Shown: piece after piece, positions 25,399 through 34,400 of the stretch
Position numbering within the stretch: position 1 is the first letter of the stretch
Layout of the letters: each line of letters starts with the position of its first letter
NCBI RefSeq assembly: GCF_004114425.1
Contig: NZ_RDQF01000043.1
Coordinates: 1 to 64,000, forward strand
DNA from: Bradyrhizobium vignae
GTDB lineage: Bacteria > Pseudomonadota > Alphaproteobacteria > Rhizobiales > Xanthobacteraceae
DNA length: 64,000 nt
Direction: 5' to 3'
Made by a program: the position numbers and the translations under genes
The notes under the pieces: model-generated
Seen by the model: the letters and a program-made list of their open reading frames with translations, nothing else
Told to the model about the DNA's origin: nothing
Database searches by the model: none

Positions 25399-26616
25399 AT
25401 GGTCCGTTCAAGCCTTTATTTGTCCGCGGCCGTGTGTCTGGCCTTGACGGCGCCAGCGGCGGCGCAGACCGCCGGAAGCACCCCGAAGCTCAGCGATGGC
25501 AAGGTCAAGATCGGCGTTCTGACCGACATCGCCGGTCCGACATCCATGGCGAACGGCAAGGGCTCGGTCGCCGCCGCCCAGATGGCCGCCGAAGACTTCG
25601 GCGCCGGCCTGAATGTCGAAGTGATCTCGGCCGACCATTCCGGCAAGCCCGACATCGGATCCCAGATCGCTGGCCGCTGGTTCGACGTGGAAGGCGTCGA
25701 TGCAGTCGCGGACATGCAGGGCTCGCCGATCGGCTTCGCCGTGCAGAACATGGCCGCGCAGAAGAGCAAGATCATGCTGCTCTCGGGATCGACCTCGTCG
25801 GATTTCAGCGGCAAGGCCTGTTCGCCGCTCACGGTGCAGTGGACGGTCGATACCTACAATCTCGCAAAGGGCGCAGCCAAGTCCGTGATCGATGCAGGTG
25901 GAACCAAGTGGTATTTCCTGACTGTCGATCAGGCGTACGGCAATGCCTTGACGCGCGATACGTCAGAGCAAGTCAAGCTCAACGGCGGCCAGGTGGTGGG
26001 AAACTCCGTGTTTCCGCCGAACACGTCCGACTTTGCATCCTTTCTGCTGACCGCCTCCAGCGCCGGCGCCAACGTCATCGCGATCGCGGCTTCCAGCGGC
26101 GATACCGTGACGGCGCTGAAGCAGGCCGATGAATTCGGGCTGAGCGCAAAAGCCAAGATTGTGCCCCTGCAATCGGTGCTGACGGACGTGCACGCGGTGG
26201 GCCTTAAGATCGCGCATGACGCCTACGAAGTCTCCCCGTTCTACTGGGACCGGACGCCCGAAACGCGCGCCTGGGCCGAGAAATTCTTCGCGAAGGCGAA
26301 GCAGATGCCGACGAGCTTCCATGCCGGCGTCTACTCCTCCGTCGCGCACTACCTCAAAGCGGTCAAGGCGACGGGCACCGACGACGCACCGACGGTGATG
26401 AAGCAGATGGAAAAGGAGCGGGTACACGACTTCTTCGCGGCCGACGGCTACATCCGCGCAGATCGCAAGATGATCCACGACATGTACCTGCTCCAGGTGA
26501 AGAAACCCGGAGAGAACAAGGGCGCTTGGGATCTCTACAACGTCGTGCAGACGCTGCCAGGTGAATCCCTCAACCGCCCGCTTTCCGAAAGCCCGTGCCC
26601 GCTGGTGAAGAAGTAG
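25399..26616 (+). CDS. ABC transporter substrate-binding protein (branched-chain amino acid/aromatic type)
   Basis: ATG 25399 follows GGAGG. The 405-residue protein has a signal peptide ending APAAAQ, then the Leu/Ile/Val-binding-protein fold: VKIGVLTDIAGPTSMANGKG, AAQMAAEDFG, VDAVADMQGSPIGFAVQ, DQAYGNALTRDT and SVAHYLKAVKATGTDD. In aromatic degraders such proteins bind aromatic acids. No ABC permease or ATPase gene is present in the window, so it must work with components elsewhere or is an orphan. It is first in the plus-strand meta-cleavage operon and 55 bases ahead of the dioxygenase. Confidence 0.85.
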   Translation: MVRSSLYLSAAVCLALTAPAAAQTAGSTPKLSDGKVKIGVLTDIAGPTSMANGKGSVAAAQMAAEDFGAGLNVEVISADHSGKPDIGSQIAGRWFDVEGVDAVADMQGSPIGFAVQNMAAQKSKIMLLSGSTSSDFSGKACSPLTVQWTVDTYNLAKGAAKSVIDAGGTKWYFLTVDQAYGNALTRDTSEQVKLNGGQVVGNSVFPPNTSDFASFLLTASSAGANVIAIAASSGDTVTALKQADEFGLSAKAKIVPLQSVLTDVHAVGLKIAHDAYEVSPFYWDRTPETRAWAEKFFAKAKQMPTSFHAGVYSSVAHYLKAVKATGTDDAPTVMKQMEKERVHDFFAADGYIRADRKMIHDMYLLQVKKPGENKGAWDLYNVVQTLPGESLNRPLSESPCPLVKK

Positions 26617-26670
26617 CCTGCCGCAGCCACTTTTCGACAAATTCAACTAGGCGTTGGAAGGAATCCGGTC

Positions 26671-27621
26671 ATGTCAGTAGCCGTTGTCTGCGCTTCCCAT
26701 ACCCCCCTGATGTACAAGGGGCCTGCCAGCAATGAGACCGAGCAACGCGTCCGAACCGCGTTCGGACGTCTTGGAAGCTTCGTGAAGGAGTTTGCGCCTG
26801 ATTACATCGTCCAGTTCGCGCCCGATCACTTCAACGGCTTCTTTTACGACCTGATGCCCTCGTTCTGCGTCGGAGCGGGAGCCGTGTCCCTGGGTGACTG
26901 GGGAGGCGGGACGGGCCCGCTGGATGTTCCGGAGAAGACGGCGCTCGAACTCATCGACCATTTGCGGGACGAGGATTTCGACGTTGCGGTGTCCTTCCGC
27001 ATGCCGGTCGATCACGGCTTCGTCCAGTTGTGGGAAGCGATGTTCGGGGACTTCAAGTCCATCCCGATCTTGCCGATCTTCGTGAACGCCGCTGCGCCGC
27101 CAGTGCCGACCTATCGCCGGGCCCGCCAACTCGGTGAATCCGTTGGCCGCTTCGCAATGCGGTCCGGCAAGAGGGTGCTGTTTGCCGCGTCCGGCGGCCT
27201 CTCGCACGATCCACCGCTCCCGTCGATCAAGGATGCACCGCCCGAAATCCGCGAGCGGCTGATCAACGGCCGGAATCCGACGGCCGAGGCCAAGGAAGCC
27301 CGCGAGAAGCGCGTGCTCGAGGCGGGTGTTCTCGCCGAGGCGGGTAAGGGGCCGTGCCAGCCGCTCAATCCGAAGTGGGACGCCGAATTCATGGAGATCC
27401 TTCGCAGCGGCCAGATCTGGCGCGCAGACGCGCTCGATACCGGCAAGGTCCGCGAAGTCGCGGGCCGCGGCGCCAACGAGGTCCTCGCATGGGTCGCCGC
27501 CTTCGGAGCCTTTTCCACGGGCGGCCACTTCAAGATGGAGCAGGAATTCTACGAAGCGATTCCGGGCTGGATCGCCGGCATGGCGATGATGGCGGCCAAG
27601 CAGGTCGACGGCGCTCATTAA
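26671..27621 (+). CDS. LigB-type (class III) extradiol dioxygenase, MhpB-like
   Basis: The 316-residue protein opens VAVVCASHTPLMYKGPA with the first metal His, followed by QFAPDHFNGFFYD, PVDHGFVQLWEAMFGD (catalytic His) and FAASGGLSHDPP (second catalytic His). These match 2,3-dihydroxyphenylpropionate 1,2-dioxygenase MhpB, which cleaves the ring next to the diol. This family is unrelated to the VOC dioxygenase at 8156, so the window has two extradiol enzymes of different folds. The next genes supply the hydroxylase, hydrolase and hydratase of a meta pathway. Confidence 0.85.
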   Translation: MSVAVVCASHTPLMYKGPASNETEQRVRTAFGRLGSFVKEFAPDYIVQFAPDHFNGFFYDLMPSFCVGAGAVSLGDWGGGTGPLDVPEKTALELIDHLRDEDFDVAVSFRMPVDHGFVQLWEAMFGDFKSIPILPIFVNAAAPPVPTYRRARQLGESVGRFAMRSGKRVLFAASGGLSHDPPLPSIKDAPPEIRERLINGRNPTAEAKEAREKRVLEAGVLAEAGKGPCQPLNPKWDAEFMEILRSGQIWRADALDTGKVREVAGRGANEVLAWVAAFGAFSTGGHFKMEQEFYEAIPGWIAGMAMMAAKQVDGAH

Positions 27622-27657
27622 CCCCGGGCGAATGCGGAAGCATCGCGGAGCAGGCAA

Positions 27658-29469
27658 ATGGCATACGAAACGGACGTGCTCATCATCGGCGCCGGCCCCA
27701 CGGGCTCGACGACCGCCCTGGCGCTCGCCAATTGCGGCGTTCGCAGTCACATCGTTTCGCGCGGCAACTGGATGGCCGACAGCCCGCGCGCCCACATCAC
27801 GAACCAGCGCGCCAACGAGGTCTTCCGCGATCTCGGGATAGCGGACGACGTGGCCCGCTACGCGAGCCCCTGGGAGCTCATGGGCGACACGACCTTCACG
27901 ACCAGCCTGGCCGGCTCAGAGCTGATCCGGATGCGGACGTGGGGGACCGGCGACGACCGCCGCGGCGATTATCTGCGCGCAAGCCCCTGCGGCATGGTCG
28001 ACATCATCCAACCATTGCTCGAACCAATTCTGTTCCAGAAGGCGGCCGAGAAGAGCGCGACCTTCGCGTTCAACACCGAATACGTCCGGCATGAGCAGGA
28101 TGCGGACGGCGTGACGGCCACGCTGCGCGATCGTCTCGACGGGCGAGAGTACACCGTCCGCGCGCGTTACATGGTCGGCGCGGACGGCGCGCGCTCGATG
28201 GTGGTTGACCATCTGGGCCTGCCGATCGAAGGACAGATGGCGCGCGCAGGCACCGTCTACACCGTCTTCAACTGTGACCTGACCAAATATAGCAAACACC
28301 GGCCGAGCATCCTGAACTGGATCGTGACGCCGGATGCGAGCTTCGGCGAGATCGGCATGGGCTTGCTGCGGGCCGTGCATCCGTGGACGCAGTGGATCGC
28401 CGGTTGGGGTTTCGACATCAGCAAGGGCGAGCCGGACTTATCTCCGGAAGCCATCATTCCGAAGATCAAGGTGCTGATAGGAGACCCCTCCGTCGACATC
28501 GACATCGTGCGCACATCGATCTGGTACGTGAACCAGGCCTACGTGACCCAGTATTCGAAGGGCAGGGTGCTCTGCGGCGGCGATGCGGTCCATCGGCATC
28601 CGCCATCGAGCGGATTGGGCAACAACACCTGTGTCCAGGACGCCCACAACCTCGGTTGGAAGCTCGCCTACTCGGTGAAGGGGTGGGCCGGTCCGAAGCT
28701 GCTGGAAAGCTACTCGCAAGAGCGGGCGCCGGTCGGCAAGCAGATCGTGCTGCGGGCAAACCAATCCCGGCTCGATTACGCCCCGCTGAGCGCATGCTTC
28801 AGGGTGCAAGGCGCTGAGAACCCGGTCGCTGCAGGCATCGCGCGCTTCCGCGATCCGGGTCCGGACGGTGTGGCCGCCCGGAAAGCGGCGCAGGCCGCGC
28901 TGGACCTGAAGCAAACGGAGTTCAATGCCCAAGGCACCGAGATGAACCAGCGGTACGAATCTTCGGCCGTGATCCCCGACGTCGGCGCCAAGCCGGAAGA
29001 GTGGCGGCGAGATCGCGGCCTCTACAATCAGCCAACGTCGCGCCCTGGGGCGAAGATCCCGCATGCATGGCTCGTCGACCGTGACGGCTTGCGCGTGTCG
29101 ACGCTCGACGTGACCGGAAAGGGCCTCTTCACCGTCGTGACCGGCCTCGCCGGCGGGGCGTGGAAGGAAGCGGCGCTGCGCCTCGATCTGCCATTCCTCC
29201 GCGTCGTGGTGACGGGCTCGCCGGATGCGCAGGACCTCTATTGCGAGTGGCAGCGCATCCGCGAGATCGAGGAAGCCGGAGTTCTGCTTGTTCGCCCGGA
29301 TGGCGTGGTCGCCTGGCGCGACATTGAGGGAACGTCCGACGCAAGCGTGGCCCTTGACCGGCTCACTGCAGCCATCCGAACGGTCCTGGATCTCCCGGAC
29401 CTGTCTGCCATCCCGCGCGAGAAACCATCCCGTCCATCGAAGCCGAGCGGCACGCCGCTTTTCGCCTGA
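27658..29469 (+). CDS. FAD-dependent phenol-type hydroxylase (TfdB/MhpA-like)
   Basis: The 603-residue protein has the FAD motif LIIGAGPTGSTTALALANC and then HITNQRANEVFRDLG. RGDYLRASPCGMVDIIQPLLEP is a feature I associate with 2,4-dichlorophenol 6-monooxygenase (TfdB). It also has VGADGARSMV, LCGGDAVHRHPPSSGLG and a C-terminal thioredoxin-like domain. The length agrees with TfdB-type enzymes. It probably ortho-hydroxylates a phenolic ring to make the diol for the LigB-type dioxygenase. Whether the substrate is chlorinated cannot be told. Confidence 0.82.
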   Translation: MAYETDVLIIGAGPTGSTTALALANCGVRSHIVSRGNWMADSPRAHITNQRANEVFRDLGIADDVARYASPWELMGDTTFTTSLAGSELIRMRTWGTGDDRRGDYLRASPCGMVDIIQPLLEPILFQKAAEKSATFAFNTEYVRHEQDADGVTATLRDRLDGREYTVRARYMVGADGARSMVVDHLGLPIEGQMARAGTVYTVFNCDLTKYSKHRPSILNWIVTPDASFGEIGMGLLRAVHPWTQWIAGWGFDISKGEPDLSPEAIIPKIKVLIGDPSVDIDIVRTSIWYVNQAYVTQYSKGRVLCGGDAVHRHPPSSGLGNNTCVQDAHNLGWKLAYSVKGWAGPKLLESYSQERAPVGKQIVLRANQSRLDYAPLSACFRVQGAENPVAAGIARFRDPGPDGVAARKAAQAALDLKQTEFNAQGTEMNQRYESSAVIPDVGAKPEEWRRDRGLYNQPTSRPGAKIPHAWLVDRDGLRVSTLDVTGKGLFTVVTGLAGGAWKEAALRLDLPFLRVVVTGSPDAQDLYCEWQRIREIEEAGVLLVRPDGVVAWRDIEGTSDASVALDRLTAAIRTVLDLPDLSAIPREKPSRPSKPSGTPLFA

Positions 29470-29491
29470 CATCAACGAACGAGATCCAGCT

Positions 29492-30373
29492 ATGAGCGAC
29501 ACAAGACCGGAGAACTTTTCCAGCGTCTGGGCTGATCTGAGGGGCGTTTCCTTCAAACAGCACTACGTCGACGCTGGCGGAATCCGCACCCGCTGCATCG
29601 AGTCGGGCGATCCGTCCAAGCCGCTCGTCCTCGCGCTGCACGGCGTCGGCGGCCATGCCGAGGCATATTCGAGAAACTTCGGTCCGCACGCCGATCATTT
29701 CTGGTTCGTCGCCATCGACATGCTGGGCCACGGATGGACCGACAAGCCGGCTATCGACTACCAGGTCAAAGACTACGCTGACCATGTGCTCGCCGTCCTC
29801 AAGACGCTCGGCAGGGACAAGGCGATGATCAGCGGTGAATCGTTGGGCGGTTGGGTCGCGACCTATCTGGCCGTGCATCGTCCCGCTGCGGTCGAGAAGC
29901 TCGTCCTCAACACCGCCGGCGGCTGGACAGCGCACCCCCAGGTGATGGAGCGGCTGAAAAAGCTGTCCAACGAGGCTGCATCCGATCCCTCCTGGGAGCG
30001 GATCAAGGCGCGCCTCGAATTCCTGATGTGCGACAAGAGCATGGTCTCGGACGATCTGATCGAGACCCGCCGCGCGATCTACGCGCAGCCGGGTTTCGCC
30101 GACACGATGAAGCGCATCATGTACCTGCAGGAGATGGAAATCCGCCAGCCCAACATGATCACCGCCGACCAATACCGGTCGATCAAGGCGCCCACAATGG
30201 TCGTGTGGACCTCGCACGATCCGACCGCGACGCCCGAGGAGGGAAAGCAGATCGCGGACATGATTCCGGGTTCGAAATTCGTGGTCATGAACCGCTGCGG
30301 CCACTGGCCCCAGTTCGAGGACGCCGAGCAGTTCAATCGGCTCCACATCGAATTCCTCCGGACCGGCAAATAA
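29492..30373 (+). CDS. alpha/beta hydrolase, MhpC-like meta-fission product hydrolase
   Basis: From ATG 29492 the protein has 293 residues. The oxyanion region is LALHGVGGHAEAY, the nucleophile elbow ISGESLGGWVA, the acid Asp in VWTSHDPTATPEEG and the His in NRCGHWPQFE, a complete Ser-Asp-His triad. MhpC/HsaD-type enzymes split the C-C bond of the ring-fission product. The lid region rich in Lys and Met (residues 145-215) suits that group. It starts 22 bases after the hydroxylase and ends 11 bases before the hydratase gene, so one transcript is likely. Confidence 0.82.
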   Translation: MSDTRPENFSSVWADLRGVSFKQHYVDAGGIRTRCIESGDPSKPLVLALHGVGGHAEAYSRNFGPHADHFWFVAIDMLGHGWTDKPAIDYQVKDYADHVLAVLKTLGRDKAMISGESLGGWVATYLAVHRPAAVEKLVLNTAGGWTAHPQVMERLKKLSNEAASDPSWERIKARLEFLMCDKSMVSDDLIETRRAIYAQPGFADTMKRIMYLQEMEIRQPNMITADQYRSIKAPTMVVWTSHDPTATPEEGKQIADMIPGSKFVVMNRCGHWPQFEDAEQFNRLHIEFLRTGK

Positions 30374-30384
30374 GGATCGTTCAG

Positions 30385-31167
30385 ATGAACCAGCAAGCCA
30401 AGCACAGCGAACTCGCCGCACAGATCCGTGGCGCTTACGCCGGCGTCCCGATCGCGCCCATTCGACCCCAGTTGGCGGACCTCGACGTTGATGGGGCCTA
30501 CGCCATCCAGCAGGAGAACACCGCGCATTGGGAGAAGGAAGGTCGGCGCGTGGTCGGAAGCAAGATCGGGCTGACATCGCGCGCCGTACAGAAGCAGCTT
30601 GGCGTCGACAGGCCTGATTTCGGAGTTCTCTTCGCCGATATGATCGTGGGCGAGGACGAGCCCGTCGCTGCGGGGCGTGTTCTTCAGCCGAAGATCGAGG
30701 CGGAGGTGGCTTTCCTTCTTGATCGGGACGTCGAGGTCGAGGTGCCCACGGTGGCCGACGTTCTCAGGGCGGTGGTCTATGCGATGCCGGCCCTTGAGAT
30801 CGTCGGGAGCCGCATCACCAATTGGGATATCGGCATCGTCGATACCGTCGCCGACAACGCGTCGTCCGGCCTCTTCGTGCTCGGAGGGCCCGTCCGCCGG
30901 CTGGATGGGTTGGATCTCCGTGCTCTCAAGATGCAGATGACGAGGAAGGACGAGGTCGTCTCGAAAGGGACCGGCGCGGCCTGTCTCGGCAATCCGCTCA
31001 ACGCGATGGCCTGGCTCGCCGGCGAGCTGGCCCGCCGCAAACGGCCGCTGCGCGCCGGCGACGTCGTGCTCTCCGGAGCGCTCGGCCCGATGGTGCCGGT
31101 GAGCGCCGGCGATGTGTTCGAGGCCAACATCGCTGGCCTTGGATCCGTCTCGGCGCGATTCTCCTAG
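30385..31167 (+). CDS. 2-keto-4-pentenoate hydratase (MhpD-like)
   Basis: The 260-residue protein has IGLTSRAVQKQLGVDRPDFG, the metal-binding EAEVAFLLDRDVEVE, ALEIVGSRITNWDIGIVDTVADNASSG and VVLSGALGPMVPV. These are standard for 2-hydroxypenta-2,4-dienoate hydratase and the related 4-oxalocrotonate decarboxylase. It adds water to the dienoate released by the hydrolase encoded just upstream. No MhpE aldolase or MhpF aldehyde dehydrogenase follows in this window. Confidence 0.85.
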   Translation: MNQQAKHSELAAQIRGAYAGVPIAPIRPQLADLDVDGAYAIQQENTAHWEKEGRRVVGSKIGLTSRAVQKQLGVDRPDFGVLFADMIVGEDEPVAAGRVLQPKIEAEVAFLLDRDVEVEVPTVADVLRAVVYAMPALEIVGSRITNWDIGIVDTVADNASSGLFVLGGPVRRLDGLDLRALKMQMTRKDEVVSKGTGAACLGNPLNAMAWLAGELARRKRPLRAGDVVLSGALGPMVPVSAGDVFEANIAGLGSVSARFS

Positions 31168-31188
31168 GCACGTTCGAAGGAACACCCA

Positions 31189-32058
31189 ATGAAGCTAGTT
31201 CGCTTTGGAAATCCCGGCGCCGAAAAGCCGGGGCTCATCGACGATCAGGGGCGCCTGCGCGACTTGTCAAATATTATCGCCGACGTCACGCCAGGCACCC
31301 TGTCGCATTCAGCGCTGAAAAATCTCGCGGCGATCTCGCCATCCGCACTGCCGCTCGTCACTGGCGAGCCGCGTTTGGGTGTCCCGATTGCAGGCGTCGG
31401 AAAGTTCATAGCGATCGGCCTGAACTACGCCGATCATGCCGCAGAGGCGAATCTTCCACTGCCGTCCGAGCCCATCGTCTTTCAGAAAGCGATCACCTCG
31501 CTCAGCGGACCGAACGACGATGTCGTTCTGCCGAAGGGTTCGACGAAGTCGGACTGGGAAGTGGAACTCGGGATCGTCATTGGCACTCAGGCTTCCTACG
31601 TCGACCGCGCCGACGCGCTCGCCCACGTTGCCGGCTACTGCATCGTGAACGACGTGAGCGAGCGTGAGTACCAGATGGAACGAGGCGGCACGTGGGACAA
31701 GGGCAAGGGCTGCGACACCTTTGGTCCTGTCGGACCATGGCTGGTGACGACGGACGAGATCACCGACCCCCAGGCACTCGGCGTCTGGCTCGACGTCAAC
31801 GGGCAACGCATGCAGGCAGGCAACACCCGGACCATGATCTTCGATTGCGCCGAGATCGTCAGCTACGTCAGCCGCTTCATGACGCTGATGCCCGGCGATG
31901 TCATCGCGACCGGCACGCCGCCCGGCGTGGGCATGGGCAAGAAGCCTGCAGCGATCTATCTCAAGCCGGGCGATGTCATGACGCTCGGTATCGAGGGACT
32001 CGGAACGCAGCGCCAGCAAACCCGCGAGTGGTCGCCACCTACGGGGCCGTGGACGTGA
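31189..32058 (+). CDS. FAH-family hydrolase/isomerase
   Basis: The 289-residue protein has IAIGLNYADHAAEANL, SDWEVELGIVIGTQASYV with the acidic metal ligands, YCIVNDVSEREYQMERGGTW and the late ATGTPPGVGMGKKP. It is a second FAH-fold enzyme, clearly different from the one at 10658. In meta pathways members act as hydratases, isomerases or decarboxylases of ring-fission acids. The opening MKLVRFGNPGAEKPGLIDD is a common FAH start. Its stop overlaps a possible GTG start of the next gene. Confidence 0.82.
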   Translation: MKLVRFGNPGAEKPGLIDDQGRLRDLSNIIADVTPGTLSHSALKNLAAISPSALPLVTGEPRLGVPIAGVGKFIAIGLNYADHAAEANLPLPSEPIVFQKAITSLSGPNDDVVLPKGSTKSDWEVELGIVIGTQASYVDRADALAHVAGYCIVNDVSEREYQMERGGTWDKGKGCDTFGPVGPWLVTTDEITDPQALGVWLDVNGQRMQAGNTRTMIFDCAEIVSYVSRFMTLMPGDVIATGTPPGVGMGKKPAAIYLKPGDVMTLGIEGLGTQRQQTREWSPPTGPWT

Positions 32059-32060
32059 CC

Positions 32061-32807
32061 ATGTACAGCGGACGGTTCGAAGGACGAACGGCCATAGTCA
32101 CCGGAGCGGCCTCCGGCATCGGCCGCGACGTGGCGCGTCGCCTCGCGGCCGAAGGCGCCCGTGTTTCCATGTGGGACTTGAACGCCTCCGTCCTTGCCGC
32201 CGCAGCGGTGGAAGTCGGCGCCGCTCACACGCAAGCAGTCGACATCGCCGTAGAAAATGCCGTCGACGCGGCCATGCGGCGGAGCATCGACGAACTGGGC
32301 GGACGGCTCGACATTCTGGTCGCCAGCGCTGGCATCACGGGGCCGAACGCAGCCGTGAAGGACTATTCGGCGAGCGATTGGCGCAAGGTGTTCGATGTCA
32401 ATGTCAACGGAGCTTTTTACAGTAACCGTGCCGCCGTCCGCATCATGGAGAAGAGTGGCTACGGCCGCATCGTGAACGTCGCCTCGGTGGCGGGAAAGGA
32501 AGGCAATCCGAACGCGTCCGCCTACAGTGCGTCCAAAGCGGCCCTTATTGCGCTCACCAAATCGCTCGGCAAGGAAACGGCTGCGACCGACATCCGCGTC
32601 AACTGCATCACGCCGGCGGCGATCAAAACGCCGCTGTTTGATCAGATGACGCCCCAGCACATCGAATTCATGCTGTCGAAGATTCCGCTCGGACGGTTCG
32701 GGGCGATCGAGGAGGCGACGTCGCTCGTCTGCTGGTTGGCGAGCGAGGAGTGCTCGTTCAGCACGGGGGCGGTGTTCGATTTATCCGGGGGGAGAGCAAC
32801 TTATTAG
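32061..32807 (+). CDS. short-chain dehydrogenase/reductase (SDR)
   Basis: From ATG 32061 (GTG 32055, overlapping the FAH stop, is an alternative) the protein has about 248 residues. It has the NAD(P) motif TGAASGIGRDVARRLAAEG, Asp of MWDLN favouring NAD, VASAGITGPNAA, the catalytic YSASKAALIA and a C-terminal SGGRA. It is a classical 250-residue SDR. In aromatic operons such enzymes oxidise dihydrodiols or side-chain alcohols. The exact substrate is unknown. Confidence 0.85.
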   Translation: MYSGRFEGRTAIVTGAASGIGRDVARRLAAEGARVSMWDLNASVLAAAAVEVGAAHTQAVDIAVENAVDAAMRRSIDELGGRLDILVASAGITGPNAAVKDYSASDWRKVFDVNVNGAFYSNRAAVRIMEKSGYGRIVNVASVAGKEGNPNASAYSASKAALIALTKSLGKETAATDIRVNCITPAAIKTPLFDQMTPQHIEFMLSKIPLGRFGAIEEATSLVCWLASEECSFSTGAVFDLSGGRATY

Positions 32808-32842
32808 CGCCCATTGTTATCAGCTAATCTGGGATAGACTGA

Positions 32843-33268
32843 ATGGACGGGAGTGGGTTCTTTGCGAAGATTGTGAGAGGAGAGCTTCCTCAGGCGCCGA
32901 TCGCGACGCTGCTGGGGTGGAAGTTCGTTGACTTCGACGCCGAGCAGCAAGTGATCAAGGTCGAGATGCAGGCTCGGCCGGAGTTCTTGAATCCGGCTGG
33001 CCTCATCCATGGCGGCATGTTGGCCGCGATGCTGGATGAGACGCTGTCGCCCGCTCTTGCTGCGACCCTCGGGCCCGGTGAATTCGCGCCGACGCTCGAG
33101 ATCAAAGTCAACTTCGTCTCGCCGGCGAAAGTCGGCCGAATCTTCGGCACCGGTCGTATCGTGAGTCGGGGGCGCTCGATCTGCTTCTTGGAAGGCCAAC
33201 TCCACGACGAACAGGCTACTCTGCTTGCGACCGGCTCGGCGACTTCGAAGATCGGCCGCAGTCGCTGA
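32843..33268 (+). CDS. PaaI-family hotdog thioesterase
   Basis: The 141-residue protein carries the hotdog signature NPAGLIHGGMLAAMLDETLSPA with the catalytic Asp/Glu region, and a strand-rich second half (EIKVNFVSPAKVGRIFGTGRIV). PaaI-type thioesterases release CoA from aromatic or ring-fission thioesters. It lies 35 bases after the SDR gene, so it probably closes the operon. It is the last intact gene before the second IclR-type operator. Confidence 0.78.
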   Translation: MDGSGFFAKIVRGELPQAPIATLLGWKFVDFDAEQQVIKVEMQARPEFLNPAGLIHGGMLAAMLDETLSPALAATLGPGEFAPTLEIKVNFVSPAKVGRIFGTGRIVSRGRSICFLEGQLHDEQATLLATGSATSKIGRSR

Positions 33269-33330
33269 GAGATTGCGGGTGGCGCACGTGTCCGCAGCCA
33301 TCGCCGCTAGACTAACGAGCGTTCCGTCAT

Positions 33331-33345
33331 GTTCGCGTTGCGAAC
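33331..33345. promoter_or_regulatory. candidate IclR operator GTTCGC-GTT-GCGAAC (site B)
   Basis: The arms are identical to site A at 25299-25313, with a different 3-base centre. It lies in a 187-base gap, 110 bases upstream of the flavin hydroxylase gene at 33456. This suggests the IclR regulator at 24497 also controls that gene. Confidence 0.55.
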
Positions 33346-33455
33346 AGTTTGCGTGAATTGGTTGTGGCCTAGGCCCGCTCGTTCGATAATCAGAGCAACA
33401 AGAAAAGGCGCCGTAAGTCGTCATCGCGTCGATTTAACGACGGGAGGAAACCGAC

Positions 33456-34400
33456 ATGTCTACCTCGACCCGCGCCGGTTCAGCCGCGCCGTCCATCGCC
33501 CTGAATTTCGATTCCATCGCCGCGGCCAGGGCGATCGTTCCGCGCCTGGCGGCCATCTCGGAACGTAGCGAACAGCTTCGTCGGCTTGACGACGAGGCCG
33601 CTTCGCTGCTTCGTGGATCGGGCCTGGCTCGCGTGATCACGCCGCGGGCGTTCGCCGGGCTGGAAATGTCGCCCAGCGCCCATATCCGCGCGTGTGCGGA
33701 AGTCGCCCATGGGTGCGCCGCGGCGAGTTGGGTGCTGATGGTGTGCGTCGCGCACGACTACGTCATCGGGCGCTTCCCCGAGGCCTGCCAGAAGGAGGTC
33801 TACGAGGGCGATGCGGACAACCTGATCGCCGGAGCCCTCGCTCCGCAAGGAACGCTCGAACGGACCCCGGAGGGATGGCGGCTGAATGGCCGCTGGCAGT
33901 TCGGCAGTGGATGCGATCACTCGCCTTGGTTGCTGATGGGCGCCCGCGTCGCCAATCCGGAGGCGGGCGGCTACCTTACCTACCACGTGGTCGTGCGGCA
34001 GTCCGATATGGAGATCGACGACACCTGGCGCACGCTCGGCATGCGCGGCACCGGATCGAAGGACCTCGTCGCCCGTAACGTCCTGGTCCCCGACCATCGC
34101 GCCGTGCCGACCTACCCGACCTTCATTGGCCAGAGCCCCCATGCCACCGCTCCGACCTACCGCCTTCCGGTGTTCGCGGGGCTGCCGTGCATGCTGTCCG
34201 GTTCGGTGCTCGGCATGGCTGAAGCCGGGCTGGAGGCTTTCATCGGGCACACGAAGAGTCGCCGCGACGTGACGGGGGCGTCCAAGAGCGCGAACGCCAA
34301 CATGCAGCAGCGGGTGGCCGAATCCAGCGCCGAAATCGCCGCCGCCCGGCGGCTTCTGGAGAGCGCCTGCGACCGGTTCGACGTGGCGTGGAGGAGGTAG
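33456..34400 (+). pseudogene. acyl-CoA-dehydrogenase-like flavin hydroxylase, 3'-truncated
   Basis: The protein has 314 residues after a GGAGG site. Its N-terminal helices (AARAIVPRLAAISERSEQLR), the AGLEMSPSAHIRACAEVAHG segment, and the GALAPQGTLERTPEGWRLNGRWQFGSG and RGTGSKDLVARNVLVPDH strands mark the two-component monooxygenase group (HsaA, HpaH-like). Typical members have about 390 residues. Here the last helices stop abruptly after DRFDVAW, and the following DNA belongs to paaZ. About 80 C-terminal residues are lost, so activity is doubtful. Confidence 0.7.

Noticed and set aside
28438..29556. Minus-strand open frame of about 370 codons
   Set aside because: Antisense to the TfdB-like hydroxylase, which has all FAD motifs.
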